Assembly (NCBI GenBank): GCA_020080175.1
Contig: JAGHQL010000131.1
Coordinates: 1 to 64,000, forward strand
DNA: 64,000 nt
Direction: 5' to 3'
Source: Glutinoglossum americanum
Taxonomy: Eukaryota; Ascomycota; Geoglossomycetes; Geoglossales; Geoglossaceae
Part shown: positions 1 through 10,767 of the stretch, in pieces
How the letters are laid out: every line of letters begins with the position of its first letter
Position numbering within the stretch: position 1 is the stretch's first letter
Made by a program: the position numbers and the translations under genes
The notes under the pieces: generated by a model
The model's input: the letters and a program-made list of their open reading frames with translations, nothing else
Database searches by the model: none
What the model was told of the DNA's origin: nothing

Positions 1-591
1 CGCCCGCCCGCCCGCCGCCGCCACCCGCCCCGCGTCCGCCCTCGCCGCGTACACCCCCACCACGTACACGCCGACGCGCAGGAAGCTGACCGTGCGCACG
101 CAGAGCCCCAGCAGCGTGTAGTCCGTGTCGGCGATGCGGATCGTGCGCGGCATCGAGGGCACCGCGGGGTGGCCGGTCGGGGCGCTCGCCGGCCCGCTGG
201 GTGGGGGGGGCCCGGCTGGCCCTTCGGTTTTCTCTGGCGCAATGTCGATGCTGGTGGCGAGGATCCAGATCGCGAGCATGCAGGCGGCCATGCCGGTTGC
301 GGCGTAGTACATGCGGCGTTGGTGGTGGGCGCGCTGTTGGGCGTCCAGACGGTGTTGGGTTATGGCGTCGGGCCGTGGGGTTGCTGCTGCTGCTGCTGGT
401 GGTGGCGGTGGTGGTGGTGGTGGTGGTGGTGATGGTGTCGGCGAGGGGCGAGCGGAAGGTGAGGAGGAAGAGAGGAGACGCCACCGTGGCTGTCGGAGGT
501 TAGAGCGGGGTTTGATTGGGAGCGGAGGACGGCGGTTGAGGCATTGGAGGCATCGGAAGATAGGGCGGTGGAGGCGGGTTGGGACGTTCAT
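1..591 (-). CDS. AIM18/AIM46-like mitochondrial chalcone-isomerase-fold protein (3' part missing)
   Basis: The gene runs off the left edge; the first 197 codons are visible on the minus strand from an ATG at 591-589. The N-terminus is Arg-rich with few acidic residues (MNVPTRLHRPIFRCLQCLNR), as expected of a mitochondrial presequence. A Pro/Ala homopolymer tract follows (about residues 53-70), then one hydrophobic segment (MAACMLAIWILATSID), then the start of the chalcone-isomerase-like domain, with the family signature TVSFLRVGVYVVGVY near residue 170. In yeast the Aim18/Aim46 family lies in the inner membrane or intermembrane space; it binds haem and lacks isomerase activity. The AIM18 assignment is from remembered family motifs. 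No intron is needed in the visible part. The catalytic or haem-binding part lies outside the window. Confidence 0.8.
   Translation of the reverse strand, partial: MNVPTRLHRPIFRCLQCLNRRPPLPIKPRSNLRQPRWRLLSSSSPSARPSPTPSPPPPPPPPPPPAAAAATPRPDAITQHRLDAQQRAHHQRRMYYAATGMAACMLAIWILATSIDIAPEKTEGPAGPPPPSGPASAPTGHPAVPSMPRTIRIADTDYTLLGLCVRTVSFLRVGVYVVGVYAARADAGRVAAAGGRA
381..434. repeat. Trinucleotide repeat (GCT)n(GGT)n inside the AIM18-like gene
   Basis: The plus strand reads as five GCT-type units followed by about a dozen GGT/GGC units. On the coding minus strand it encodes a Pro run followed by an Ala run between the presequence and the membrane segment. Such tracts often vary in length between strains. 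Confidence 0.85.
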
Positions 592-1479
592 TGTTTATTG
601 GATTTTTATTTTTCACGATATATGAAATTTCGTTGGATGTTTACTTCATACCTGCGGGATGATATGTTGTTATTTGACGGTCTTGGCAAGCCCCGTGCAC
701 TTTCAATGGCTCGCGGTTCTCTGTGCAGGCCGAGTCGTGCAGGGGCTCGCTCACCTCGTCTCAAATTCCCATTCGCAGACGCAAAAAAGAACTCATCATT
801 CAGTTTAAAGCTGTATATTCCAGGTGTGTCTATCACAACCTCGCTCGCACAAAACACCACGAGTTCATACATACACTTGAGAGAGAGGAGCCCCCCCTCT
901 TTTTTAGACGCTCAAATCATCCTTGTTCAGAACCAATGAGCAACCTGCAAAATCGAAGAAAAGGAAAATAACAGCAGGCTGCGTGCCTTCAGAGGAAAAC
1001 GTCTATGGACGATTGTCGTCCGGAGGGTGTTGTACGTACGAGGTGGAAAAAGAAGGGATCCCTCCACACAAAAAACCAGAGAAAAAAAAAAAAAAAAAGA
1101 AAAATGCTCGCTCAGGACAAAAGGGCGATGAAGCACCAGGCTCAGGAAGGGGACGACCATGTCACTCGATAAAAAAGGAAACGGGACAATCTCTCGCCGA
1201 GAGCACAGCGGAATGTCAAGTCCACAGGATTGAAAAACTTGAAAACGCCAAGCCCATCACGCACGATACACATTGCCTGAAGTCAATCCCCCCTGAATGA
1301 GACAAGTGTAGTGAAAGGTATCAAATAAAGACTTGTCAGGTACTCCGCTCGCTATCCAATTGACGCCTTAACAAAGGAAATGAAGCGTGGAATGTCGTCC
1401 CCGTTTCCCAGATCGACAAATGACAAATATCGATCAAGAACCGATTGAGAGCACAAAAAAGGTTAGCCTCAGGCCACGT
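592..1479. other. Intergenic region between AIM18-like and CaaX-protein genes
   Basis: These 888 bases hold the promoter of the AIM18-like gene and the 3' flank of the CaaX gene, both on the minus strand. A run of 18 A lies near 1082-1099. Open frames here are short, lack conserved motifs and overlap each other, so I call no gene. Confidence 0.6.
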
Positions 1480-3361
1480 TCACATCACGATACAACATCC
1501 GCAGCCTCCCGACGGCTTTTTTCCTTCTCCGGGGTCTTGAACTCTCATAGGTCGTATCGGCTTCGCCGTCATGTTCTGAGCGGACCCCTGTGGCTGCTGT
1601 ATGCTAGGCATCGTGCTGTAACCCCCATTGGTCGTCGCGGTCCCACTTGTCCCAGGTCTTCCATTGCCCGTAGAATTTTTTGGACTGCGCAATGGCCATT
1701 CACTGCCATCTTCATTCCTTGCTGGTACCTCGATAACTTGCGGTCTGGGCTCCGCGTCCGTATCATGAACCTTGAGAGGTTGGAATTCTCGATCATATTC
1801 CGAGGCATATTTACCTTCCCGTTCCCACTGTTCTTGCTGCAAGCGCTTCGCTACCGTGGGGAGAAGTTGCTGTTCTGGGGGCAGCTTGGGATCGGGAGAG
1901 TAGATGGACGACAGCCACGGTGGATCACCTTCGGGTCTCTTGTTACCGCTCCCTGGCGGTGTTTCGCCGGACCGGGTGCCAGGTCTTGGGGATGTAGACT
2001 CCTTATGTTGAGCAGATCGAGTGCGTGGCCTCTGTTGGCCTGCAGTGCCTCGGCTCGCCGATGGTTTCCGGCCTCCAGATGTCCCTTTGGTTGCCGGTTT
2101 GGTCTTTGACGGAGACCCCTGTGGACTATTCCTTGATCTGGATTTCGATGCGATATTAGGGTCCTCGCCGTCGTCCAGCAGAACCTGACTACCACCGCTA
2201 TGGCTTCGACTCCTTGTCCTATTATATGCTATGCCGTCATCGTCAAATCCGTTGCCTGGATTGCCAGGGGTTCGCTGTAAAGGCGCGTGTCGTTCGATGT
2301 AATCTTGGGGTATAGGTATAGGGCTGGCCTTTGATACTGGTATCCGTGAATAGCTGGGCTTCTGTCCAGGCTGTCGGATGGGTGTGTGTTGTAGTTCCGC
2401 ACGGTTTTCTTCGTCGGGATCTTGGGCCGCTTCATCGGGATGCCGGAGGTCGAACGATATAGGTTCATCTCCATCCTCCCCCAAAAAAGGAGATGCGATT
2501 TTCTGACGTAGGTCTTCCCTCGATGGATAGACTTGGTTGCCTGGCTCTACTCCGTAGACGCCATTGCTTTGATGTTCTCTGGCCCAGTCCTTTTTCCCCG
2601 AAGGCCGAATTCCTGCCCGGCTCTCTCGTCCAATATGGATGCCCGCTTCCTGGAGTTCTTGGCTCTCAATTCTCGCTAGTTTGTCCCTGTGGATCCACCT
2701 AGACTTTTCGGGATCCTCGTCGTCAACGTAGTAAACGTCACCATTAGCCCTCTTTCGATCGCCGTAGTCGATACTGCCGACGCCACTTCTGTTCGGCGAA
2801 GCGTACATATCTAGGACACTGTCGGCCTCGCTCCCTACGCCACTTATATTACTGTCCTTCCTGCCCAACGCGTTCAGTCTCTGCGGTTGCAGATGCCCTC
2901 CGTCCACGGTTACACTTGGCTTAGCAGAGTGATATTGATCGTACGCATCTGTTCGTCGTTCGGAAAGGTCTGTTTTGGAAGGGTGATTTGCGAGAGAAGC
3001 CCCGTTTGTTTGAGATGAGAGAGGTTGGCGGTAGGAGGGAGTGTCGTTCGAGTGGGAAACTTTTGGGTTCGCTGAAGGATCCGTCTATTGAATTGTAGCA
3101 ACGTTAGCCAGTCGAGACAAACATCATACATGCCAACCCGAACGGAAGCGACAGTCCAAATGCAGGCCGAAAGAGATCAATTATGGCCATTCTCAATAAC
3201 CCATAGTTAAACGTATAACGGGGGGGATGGTGGACAATGCCGTGTCATACCTGGTGATTCACGGGAACAGAGTACTCCCACGCCCCTCTGCTTCCATGCG
3301 AGCTGCTTGGTGGTGTTAAAGCACCAGAAACCCCGACTTGTGGGGAAGAAACGGCCGCCAT
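1480..3361 (-). CDS. Conserved fungal protein with C-terminal CaaX prenylation box
   Basis: Two exons give 571 residues: exon 1 3361-3251 (37 codons), intron 3250-3085 (gtatga...caatag, branch CTAAC), exon 2 3084-1480. The long open frame without splicing begins at GTG; the spliced ATG is preferred because the frame stays open through exon 1. The protein is hydrophilic, rich in Ser, Pro and Arg, and probably disordered. It has a conserved-looking N-terminal block around DPEKSRWIHRDKLARIESQE. It ends in GGCGCCIVM: CIVM is a canonical CaaX box and the last-residue Met favours farnesylation, while the adjacent cysteines could be palmitoylated, so membrane anchoring is likely. I have seen this WIHRDKLA-type block only in uncharacterised filamentous-fungal proteins and cannot name a function. 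Confidence 0.75.
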
Positions 3362-4347
3362 TTTATCGCGTTTCTCCCTTTAAACGACGACCAATGGCGA
3401 AGGGCCGATGAGATGTATCGACGTCGAAAGAGTGAACGTGTAGAAGATAAACGATATAGCGATGAAACGTAAGGAGATGGTAGCTTAGGACGAGTCTCTC
3501 TAGAAAGTTAAGGAATTGCGGGTCGACGCCTGGGGAATTGAGTCCGATAGAAATCGTCGTCGAACACCGCGAATCATGAAGATTAGAAGATGGTTGTTGT
3601 CGGCTGCACCTTCTCGGCGCGCCACGGCCGATGAACGAAAACCGCTGTTTAGGGAGAGACTGAAACTACGCAAGAAGAGGGAAGCCACGCCGCTACCGGG
3701 AGTCCATGAGAGTGCAAGAAGTTTGCTCCGAAATGAACAATGACTTGGAAGCTCCAGAGAAGATTGTCGCAGCTGCAATGGCCCCTCAGAAAAAGATGGT
3801 ATGTTCTACCGTTCGCGGTAGCAAATTGCGCTCATAGGAGTGATGGAGGATTAAGCGATGATTGGCCACCAGCCACCCGCCACAGCATCGCCATCACTCG
3901 GACAATACACAGGACTCCTGCAAGAAAGATCTACTTCTATCCTAGCTGTTGGCTTGGGGTTATGCTTTTCCTCTGCTACCCCTTCTCATTGGTGTGGATA
4001 TAAAATATACATACACATTGTACGGAGTAATATCCTGTTGCGTTGATCGATGACAAAAGCGACCCGTAACAACCGTGCACGCTGATTGGCATTTGGCCGC
4101 CCAGAAGTCCCTCCGCTGTAGTTCATGGGCCCTCCCAGCCTCAAACGAATAGCTGAGTTCAAACTGCCTACAGAGTATGGTGACGGATACTGCACCAAAC
4201 TCCAACAAGTCTCGGTGCGTGGGGGCTCTCATCATTGATCGACCACGTTCCATCTGCCACGTCCATATGATACGTACTGTATCTTGTTGCATGTTCGGGT
4301 TTGCCTTCCCTGGCTAGTTGCTTCATTGTTTGCAGCTTCTCGCTTCG
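3362..4347. promoter_or_regulatory. Divergent intergenic region, CaaX gene / BAG gene
   Basis: These 986 bases separate two divergently transcribed genes and must hold both promoters. A tacggagtaa-type motif, frequent in ascomycete intergenic DNA, occurs near 4021. Short open frames (for example 3500-3778 minus and 3740-4003 plus) show no domain. No TATA or operator could be assigned. Confidence 0.5.
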
Positions 4348-5648
4348 ATGGTATGATAATGTTCCATTCACCGCCTTCCACAATTCTCTATCACTCCCCA
4401 GTCATCCTTGCTCACCAATAGGAACAATTACTCTAGGCAAACAAAGTCAAGGTGGCGTCTTCAGCTTTGGCTTCGATTCCTGCTACCATTACCTCATCTT
4501 TGAATTCGATCCACTTGCAGCTGCAATCTCTCCTGCCCGGTCCAACAAACCAGTACCTCACAGCCCTCACCTCACACATTGAAAGCTTCTATTTGCGGCT
4601 GCCTAGGTCCGCCCGGCGGTACCTCTCCCCGGTTATTAAAGGTCGCTTTTTCAGTTCCCCAGGCGGCTTCATATCTGCACTTCTCCTGCTCCTCGCAATC
4701 GCCATTATCCCAATGAGTAGGTGGACTGAATTCTGGAGTGGTGCTGGTTTCTCGCCGTTTGGATCTTCACGGACACCTCGAGTTACCGATGAAGATTTTT
4801 CCTACATCGCACCTGGCAACGCCGGGGCACCACGAAGAGGCTTCGGCACCCGTAATTCCCCAAAATCTCCCACTAACGATAATTTGGTCGTGAAGCACGG
4901 AAAGACCAATTACCCTCTGCACTTCCCAGCCTTCAGCATCGGTGATGGAGACCTTAAGGTCGGAGAGCTCAGACAGGAGGCAGCCAGAGCGATAGACATA
5001 CATGATCCGGGTAGAGTGAGGTTGTTTTACAAGGGAAAAAATTTAAAGGATGACTCCAGAACCTGCCTGGAGGAAGGACTGAGAACAGGTGCTGAGTTGA
5101 TGTGCATGGCTTCAGAGATGTCAGAAGGGCCAAAAGATCGACTTACCGCTGGAGAGGATGATGGGACACCCGAGGATGATGGGACTGATACCGAAGGGGA
5201 AGATGGCGGAGCACAGGCGGATGGTGATCAACCTAAGAGGAAGAGAAATAGAAATCGAAAGAAAAAGAATAAAAAGTCAGCCCCCAATGCCTCAACGTCA
5301 AATCAAGCGTCTGCCGCCCCTTCGCCACCGCCTTCAGTGCCAAAAACGGCTCTCGGTAAACTGGATGATATATCCTCACATTTCCACACCAAACTACTAC
5401 CCCTTTGCGTTCTGTTCACCAGCGATCCACCAGCAGATCCTACGAAGAGGGAATTTGAGCACCGGAAGTTAACCGAGACAATATTTTCCGAGGTGATGTT
5501 GAAGCTAGATGCAGTAGAGACGGAGGGGGACCCCGTCGCGAGGCAGAGACGGAAAGATCTGGTTAAAGAGACTCAAGGAGTTTTGAGCGGCTTGGATGCT
5601 GTCCTAAAGGCTGCTGAAGCGCAGGGCGTCCAGGGCACTCATAATTAA
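4348..5648 (+). CDS. BAG-domain Hsp70 co-chaperone (BAG1/Snl1 type)
   Basis: The order is a transmembrane segment (ISALLLLLAIAIIPM, about residue 80-95), a ubiquitin-like domain (about 150-225, with RVRLFYKGKNLKDDS), an acidic then Lys/Arg-rich linker (RKRNRNRKKKNKK) and a C-terminal BAG domain (about 305-395, starting LGKLDDISSHFHTKLLPLC). BAG proteins bind the Hsp70 ATPase domain and promote nucleotide exchange; a membrane-anchored form with this order matches fission-yeast Bag102 and budding-yeast Snl1, probably at the ER or nuclear envelope. The long frame has no good ATG at its start. I infer a start codon at 4348-4350 followed at once by an 86-nt intron (4351-4436, gtatga...ctctag), joining exon 2 at 4437 for 404 residues. 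The domain body is certain; the start is not. Confidence 0.85.
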
Positions 5649-6414
5649 GGGTATTTTCTGAGTCAATAACGGAAGGACTTGAATCGCTTTTGTGTTCATC
5701 AGAAGACAGGCCAAGAATGGCTTTTCATCAGGTGGTATAGAATCAGCAATCTTACATTCATCTATTGTGGGCAGATTGAGCCCCCTGATGCCTCGGATGG
5801 CCAAACATTTTCGGCGTTATATCCATTGGACATCTTTGGGCGTTCTACCGCCGGGGGCTCAGTGTGTAACCTTTATAACAGTCATAGCATTTTCGTGTGG
5901 ACGGAAAACTACATTTCTATCAATTTCGCACTCGCAGCATCTATTATGACACCTTATTTATTCAAGACCTAACCCCCTTCTAAATGTAGAGATGGTGTAG
6001 CTTTTCTCACGTCTTTCGTGCGTCCCTTATGTGGGAAGATTAGTTCACTCTGGAGCATTTTTATCCACAAGAAATTAACCTTTTACGGGTAATATCCTTA
6101 AATAGAAGACTTATGAAACCCCATCACCAATATCGCTCTGGAGATCAAAGATCGTCCATCAACAACTCCGGAGCCTTGTTCCTTAGGGTTTGACCTCATA
6201 CTCGCTTATGGGACTGCTACCATATTATGCCTCTAACCGAAATTGGTTAAGTCTTGTAACATCAAGATCACATTTACCGCATCCATCTTACCCATCATCA
6301 AACGAACAACACAAGAACCGTCAATTTCGACATTTTCCTTTCCAACCATTAGAGGGAAGGAGCACTAGGGATCGTTGTTCATAGTCTTCTTTCTCGCAGC
6401 TGGAGTAGAGCAGG
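5649..6414. promoter_or_regulatory. Intergenic region, BAG gene to RPL16
   Basis: These 766 bases hold the 3' flank of the BAG gene and the RPL16 promoter. The only assigned element is a TTAGGGTT box at 6183-6190. A CT-rich stretch lies just before the RPL16 start. Open frames here are short and featureless. Confidence 0.5.
6183..6190 (+). promoter_or_regulatory. TTAGGGTT (Tbf1-like) box upstream of RPL16
   Basis: TTAGGGTT lies about 225 bases before the RPL16 start codon. Telomere-repeat-like boxes bound by Tbf1 are known at ribosomal-protein promoters in several ascomycete yeasts; function here is inference. Confidence 0.4.
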
Positions 6415-7497
6415 ATGTCTTCCTTCGAGAGTGTCGTAAGCCAACCATTCTCCAATTATATGACAGCATGATGGGATTGGGATTATAGATGGCGCGGATC
6501 GCAACTGTTCAGTGAGCTAATGGATCTCCTTTGCTTCACATAGGTCGTTATCGATGGCAAGGGACATCTTCTCGGTCGCCTAGCCAGCACGGTGGCTAAA
6601 CAGCTGCTGAACGGCCAGAAGATTGTGGTTGTACGGTGCGAAGCACTAAACATCTCGGGGGAATTCTTTAGGGCCAAACGTACGTCCAGTGAACTGCTTG
6701 GGGAGAGTTGCATTTGGGACCTAGAAATTGCTTCGAGGTCGAGATCTTACATTTGCGATTGATGTGACTGGAATCTGATTATACCGGATTTGCAGTGAAG
6801 TACCATGCCTACCTACGCAAGATAACCCGGTATAACCCTACTCGAGGAGGTAAGGAGAATTCAATTACTACCAGACATGGCAGTTCCCCCTCTTGTACCC
6901 AATACGGACTGACATCTCTAGGGCCCTTCCACTTTCGTGCACCATCTCGCATCTTCTACAAGACCGTCCGCGGCATGATTCCTCACAAGACCGCTCGTGG
7001 CGCCGCTGCCATGGAACGTCTCAAAGTCTTCGAAGGAGTCCCTCCACCATACGACAAGCAGAAGAGAGTGGTTGTGCCTCAGGCTCTAAGAGTACTCAGA
7101 CTCAAGCCAGGGAGGAAGTACTGCACTGTTGGGAGATTGAGCCATGAAGTGGGCTGGAAATACCAGGATGTCGTTGCTAGGTTGGTACATTTTTTTAAAA
7201 CAAATTTCGGGGGCTCTGTGAAACACTGTCATGGCAGCACCTCACGGAACTCTAAGCCTTCTCTATCCACTCAAACTCCGGCTTCGTACCCTTCACGACT
7301 TGCCAATTTAAGCCCCACGTAACCCTCTAACAGTCGGCTTACCCATTTTATTATGCAGGCTCGAAGAGAGGAGAAAGGTCAAGGGAGCTGCGTACTATGC
7401 TCGCAAGAAGGCAGCACGGAGACAACTGGCCGATGCCCAGAAGAGTGTCAATATCGACCCCAAGGCCAAGACCCAGCTGGCCAAATACGGCTACTAG
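6415..7497 (+). CDS. rpl16: 60S ribosomal protein uL13 (L13a / yeast Rpl16)
   Basis: Five exons encode 202 residues: 6415-6435, 6544-6679, 6796-6849, 6922-7180, 7359-7497, all with GT...AG introns. The protein aligns along its length with yeast Rpl16 (199 residues): [20 protein letters not shown] near the start, [15 protein letters not shown], then [20 protein letters not shown] and [18 protein letters not shown]. The extra Gly in RGGPFHF arises at the exon 3/4 junction and, from memory, is also found in Aspergillus homologues. It is a structural protein of the large subunit near the exit tunnel. The first coding exon is only 21 nt and five exons in a short gene is typical of filamentous-fungal ribosomal-protein genes. 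The longer frame reading into intron 4 is an artefact. Confidence 0.97.
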
Positions 7498-8016
7498 GCG
7501 ATGCCTTCATGATTCCGTGCCGCATTGGTGGGTGGACTGTGTTCTAATTTGTCAAACTGGGGTGCTGGATCTGGGGGTGTCGCTTTACTTCGAAGGAATG
7601 GACCCTTTACCTTCTGCCCGCGAAGTAAGATCAATGTCAAGGCAAAAAATGCGGGGAGGGGATGTACTGCAATTATGGAGTGGCTTGCACATCAGCAGTA
7701 CTCGCTGTAAGCCTCGAGAGTGAAGCGGGGTATTTTTTACAGCTTTTCTTGTTCCTGACATGTTCTCAACGAGGAATGGAAAAGCTTTCAATAAGAATTG
7801 ACGTTGCGTGAGAAACACGGAGATGATAGGAACTCCGAAACTCCGGCTGCGCCTCGGCTGGAAGCGAAACCTTTATAAACAAACCCTTCCTATATCGTGT
7901 GAAGTAGACCGTAATGTTGCCTGTATAGCACAAGCCCGCCTCCAACTATCTTTAAGCCCAGCTGCAATTAACTGTGCCCATCAAGAGAGATCCAAGGAAA
8001 CGAGTGCGTCAATATC
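7498..8016. other. Intergenic region, RPL16 to acyl-CoA synthetase gene
   Basis: These 519 bases contain the RPL16 3' flank and the synthetase promoter. I see no conserved open frame and no recognisable element. Confidence 0.5.
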
Positions 8017-9982
8017 ATGTCGGGGCCACAATCCCGTCTCTCAAAGTTAGCGGCACACCTCCTACCATCATCCATTCCGGAAACACCGAGTACCGAATAT
8101 GATCATCGTCACAATTTCCACACTCTCTCTCCGACATTCTTCCTACCGCGAGCTGCCGTTATAGAGCCTAATGTGTGACGGCAACCCCCTTTCCCAAGTA
8201 CCGTCTTGGGCAAATCTAATTTTGTTGTGATAGGCTGAGGCAATCTACCATATCACCGCGAATAAGAAAATACTAAGGCGCTCGTATCAAGAGTTCGCCG
8301 ATCGAGCCCGGGGACTTGCCTACTACTTAAAGAAACATGGGTATAAGAGGGTTGGCATACTGTGCCCAAACACCCCAGGGTTCTTGGAATCGATCTTCGG
8401 AATCGCAGCAGCTGGCGCCCGGAGTACCGGTAGGTGACCCGGTCCCTAGTATTCCTTTATATGTGGCTAACTTTGCTCGTAGCCGTTAATTATCGACTGA
8501 AGGGCGACGATATATCATATATATTTAGCCATTCAGATGTTGATGCCATCATAGCCGATGATGAACTCACACCCCTACTCGATATTTACAAAAAGGCAAA
8601 CCCAGGGGTTCCGGTAATTATTGATATCGATACAGGTGCCTCAGAAGGTCAATTGAGCGGCCCGTTCGATGAGGCTATTCTAGAGGGACTCAAACTGGAC
8701 CAGGAAACTGGGAGCAGAGGGTGGGGTGGTTTAGAATCCCAGGTCGCTGATGAGGAGAGTGTGATTGCGCTAGCGTATACCAGCGGCACGACTGCGCGGC
8801 CGAAGGGAGTGGAGCTTACGCATCGAGGAGTCTACCTCGCTGCCTTGGCAAATGTGGCCGAATCCGGCCTTAACCCTCGTACCGGAAGATGCAAGTATCT
8901 GTGGACTCTGCCAATGTTTCATGCGACTGGTACGTAACTGGCAAAATCCGCGAGCTATCCTAGAAACCATCTAATGGGAATTTGATAAGGCTGGACCTTT
9001 CCCTGGGCTGTCACAGCCGTCCGCGGAACTCACTACTGTCTGCGGAAGATTGACTACCCTGAAATCTGGCGGTTGCTGAAGGAAGAACATCTCACTCACT
9101 TCAACGCTGCGCCTACAGTAAACACCTTGTTATGCGCTGCCGACGAAGCGGAGCCGCTCCCAGAACCAGTCTGCGTTACTGTAGCTGCGAGTCCGCCGAC
9201 TGCAATTCTCTTTGAGCAGATGACAAGCTTGAATCTTCACCCCGTGCATGTCTATGGCCTCACAGAGACATATGGTCCAATTACAAAAGGTTATGTACTG
9301 CCTTCTTGGGATACACTCCCTGTAAAGGAAAAGTTCCAGAAGATGGCCCGCCAGGGCCACGGATTTTTGACAAGTTTGCCTGCGAGAGTCATCAGGACGG
9401 ATGTCCCCGAAGGTACAATCATCGATGTAGAAAGGAATGGCACGGATATCGGCGAAATCGTACTTGCCGGTAATATATGTGCTAAGGGATACCACAAGGA
9501 CCCTGAAGCAACGAGGAGGCTCTTTGCAGGTGGTGTATTACATACCGGCGACTTGGCAGTGTGGCATCCCGACGGGGCCGTTCAGATCCTAGACAGAGCA
9601 AAGGATATCATCATCAGTGGTATGCACCCTTTCCTTACTATATGTGACGTTTGCTGATTACATCTCAGGGGGTGAGAACATCTCATCTGTTGCTCTCGAA
9701 AGTATGCTAGCGACGCACCCCTCCATTCTTGAAGCTGGCGTCGTAGCAGTTGCCGATTCGCATTGGGGCGAACGGCCAAAGGCCTTTATCACTGTGAAGT
9801 CAGGAGCACAGCTTACAGGTAACGACGTAATCAAGTGGGCGAAGGTTCAGAGCACTATCAGCAGGTTTATGGTTCCAAGGGAAGTAGAAATCGTGGATGA
9901 GTTGCCAAAAACGAGTACCGGGAAGATAAAGAAGAATGTGTTGAGAGAATGGGCCAAGGGAGGTGATAGAAAAGTAGACTGA
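8017..9982 (+). CDS. AMP-forming acyl-CoA synthetase (ANL superfamily, plant AAE / benzoate-CoA-ligase-like)
   Basis: Five exons give 580 residues: 8017-8172, 8234-8429, 8483-8929, 8990-9619, 9669-9982; the four introns are 49-61 nt. ANL hallmarks appear in order: P-loop-like A3 motif YTSGTTARPKG (about residue 216), the A5 motif YGLTETYGP (about 355), the hinge region HTGDLAVWHPDG with ILDRAKDIIISGGENIS (about 450-480), and the catalytic Lys in PKTSTGKIKK (about 556). The enzyme should activate a carboxylic acid with ATP and CoA through an acyl-adenylate. The substrate cannot be read from sequence; overall resemblance is to short- or medium-chain and aromatic acid ligases. It ends in RKVD, so there is no PTS1 peroxisomal signal; a mitochondrial N-terminus is possible. 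No biosynthetic cluster surrounds it. Confidence 0.9.
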
Positions 9983-10271
9983 GCGCCGTTGAGGGGAAAG
10001 GTTCAAGGATGGTCTCACAGAAACCGTCGATTATCTAGGGTACAAAGATGCAAGACGAAAAAGGAAGAAAAATGTACGACGTAGAGCATTACTTGCGATA
10101 TGAATAGACACGTGTTCCCAAGAAGCTGAGTTCAAACTAAAAAATGAAGAGTTCACGAACAATCTTTTTGTTCCCTTTCTGTTGGAGTTCTATGTGGAAA
10201 CATTATATATTAAGCACATGTGTTTAAGTAAACCGCTAACCTAAAATAAGTTTCATTGCTCTTGTGGACAG

Positions 10272-10367
10272 GCCCGGTTGGCGCTTACGATTACATGCGA
10301 CGCGTCCACCACCCCGCGGTGGACATCAACATTGGCCATACAACCGACGGCAACTGCTGCACCACAA
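10272..10367. other. GC-rich exon-like island, identity unknown
   Basis: A 96-nt block far richer in GC than its flanks is bordered by a plausible acceptor (gtggacag) and a consensus donor (gtaagt). It is exactly 32 codons and open in all three forward frames. It also contains a perfect hairpin, GTCCACC (10304-10310) pairing with GGTGGAC (10318-10324). I could not find convincing partner exons. It may be a gene relic, an upstream untranslated exon of the grrA homologue or a structured RNA. Confidence 0.3.
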
Positions 10368-10692
10368 GTAAGTGCTAGATCTGTTGTGTTGTGCATGCGC
10401 TCCTAAGAACAGTCATCTATTACAAGGTCGGGTCATAGATTCAAGCCTCGTTTTGGAACATCGAAAGGAAGGTTGCCACATTCACCTAATACATTTCAAT
10501 ACTATTTGGCGTGTACAATAGCCCTGTGACAAAAGCCAACAAATTCACATATCGAATTTATATCGATTTCAAAGCAGCGAGTGCCGACTGACCAGGTCAC
10601 CGTCGCGTCTAGGTTGCTTCAGGCGCAGGCGACCGTCAGCCAAAACGAGATCCCAACTGTTCTTGCAGCCATCCCATCACAGTCTCACGAGC

Positions 10693-10720
10693 GACGAGAA
10701 ACGAGAAACGAGAAACGAGA
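10693..10720. repeat. Heptamer repeat (ACGAGAA)n
   Basis: Nearly four copies of ACGAGAA lie about 50 bases before the grrA start codon, probably in its 5' leader. Confidence 0.7.
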
Positions 10721-10767
10721 GACCATCCAAGAAGAACTGACTCATCCCGACTTATTATTAATTAAAC

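Larger units (their letters stand above)
9983..10767. promoter_or_regulatory. Intergenic region upstream of the grrA homologue
   Basis: These 785 bases contain an exon-like GC-rich island (10272-10367) in otherwise AT-rich sequence and a short heptamer repeat at 10693-10720 near the presumed transcription start of the grrA homologue. No other structure was seen. Confidence 0.5.

Noticed and set aside
544-939. 131-codon plus-strand frame left of the CaaX gene
   Set aside because: Overlaps the AIM18-like start on the other strand and has no domain or good start context.
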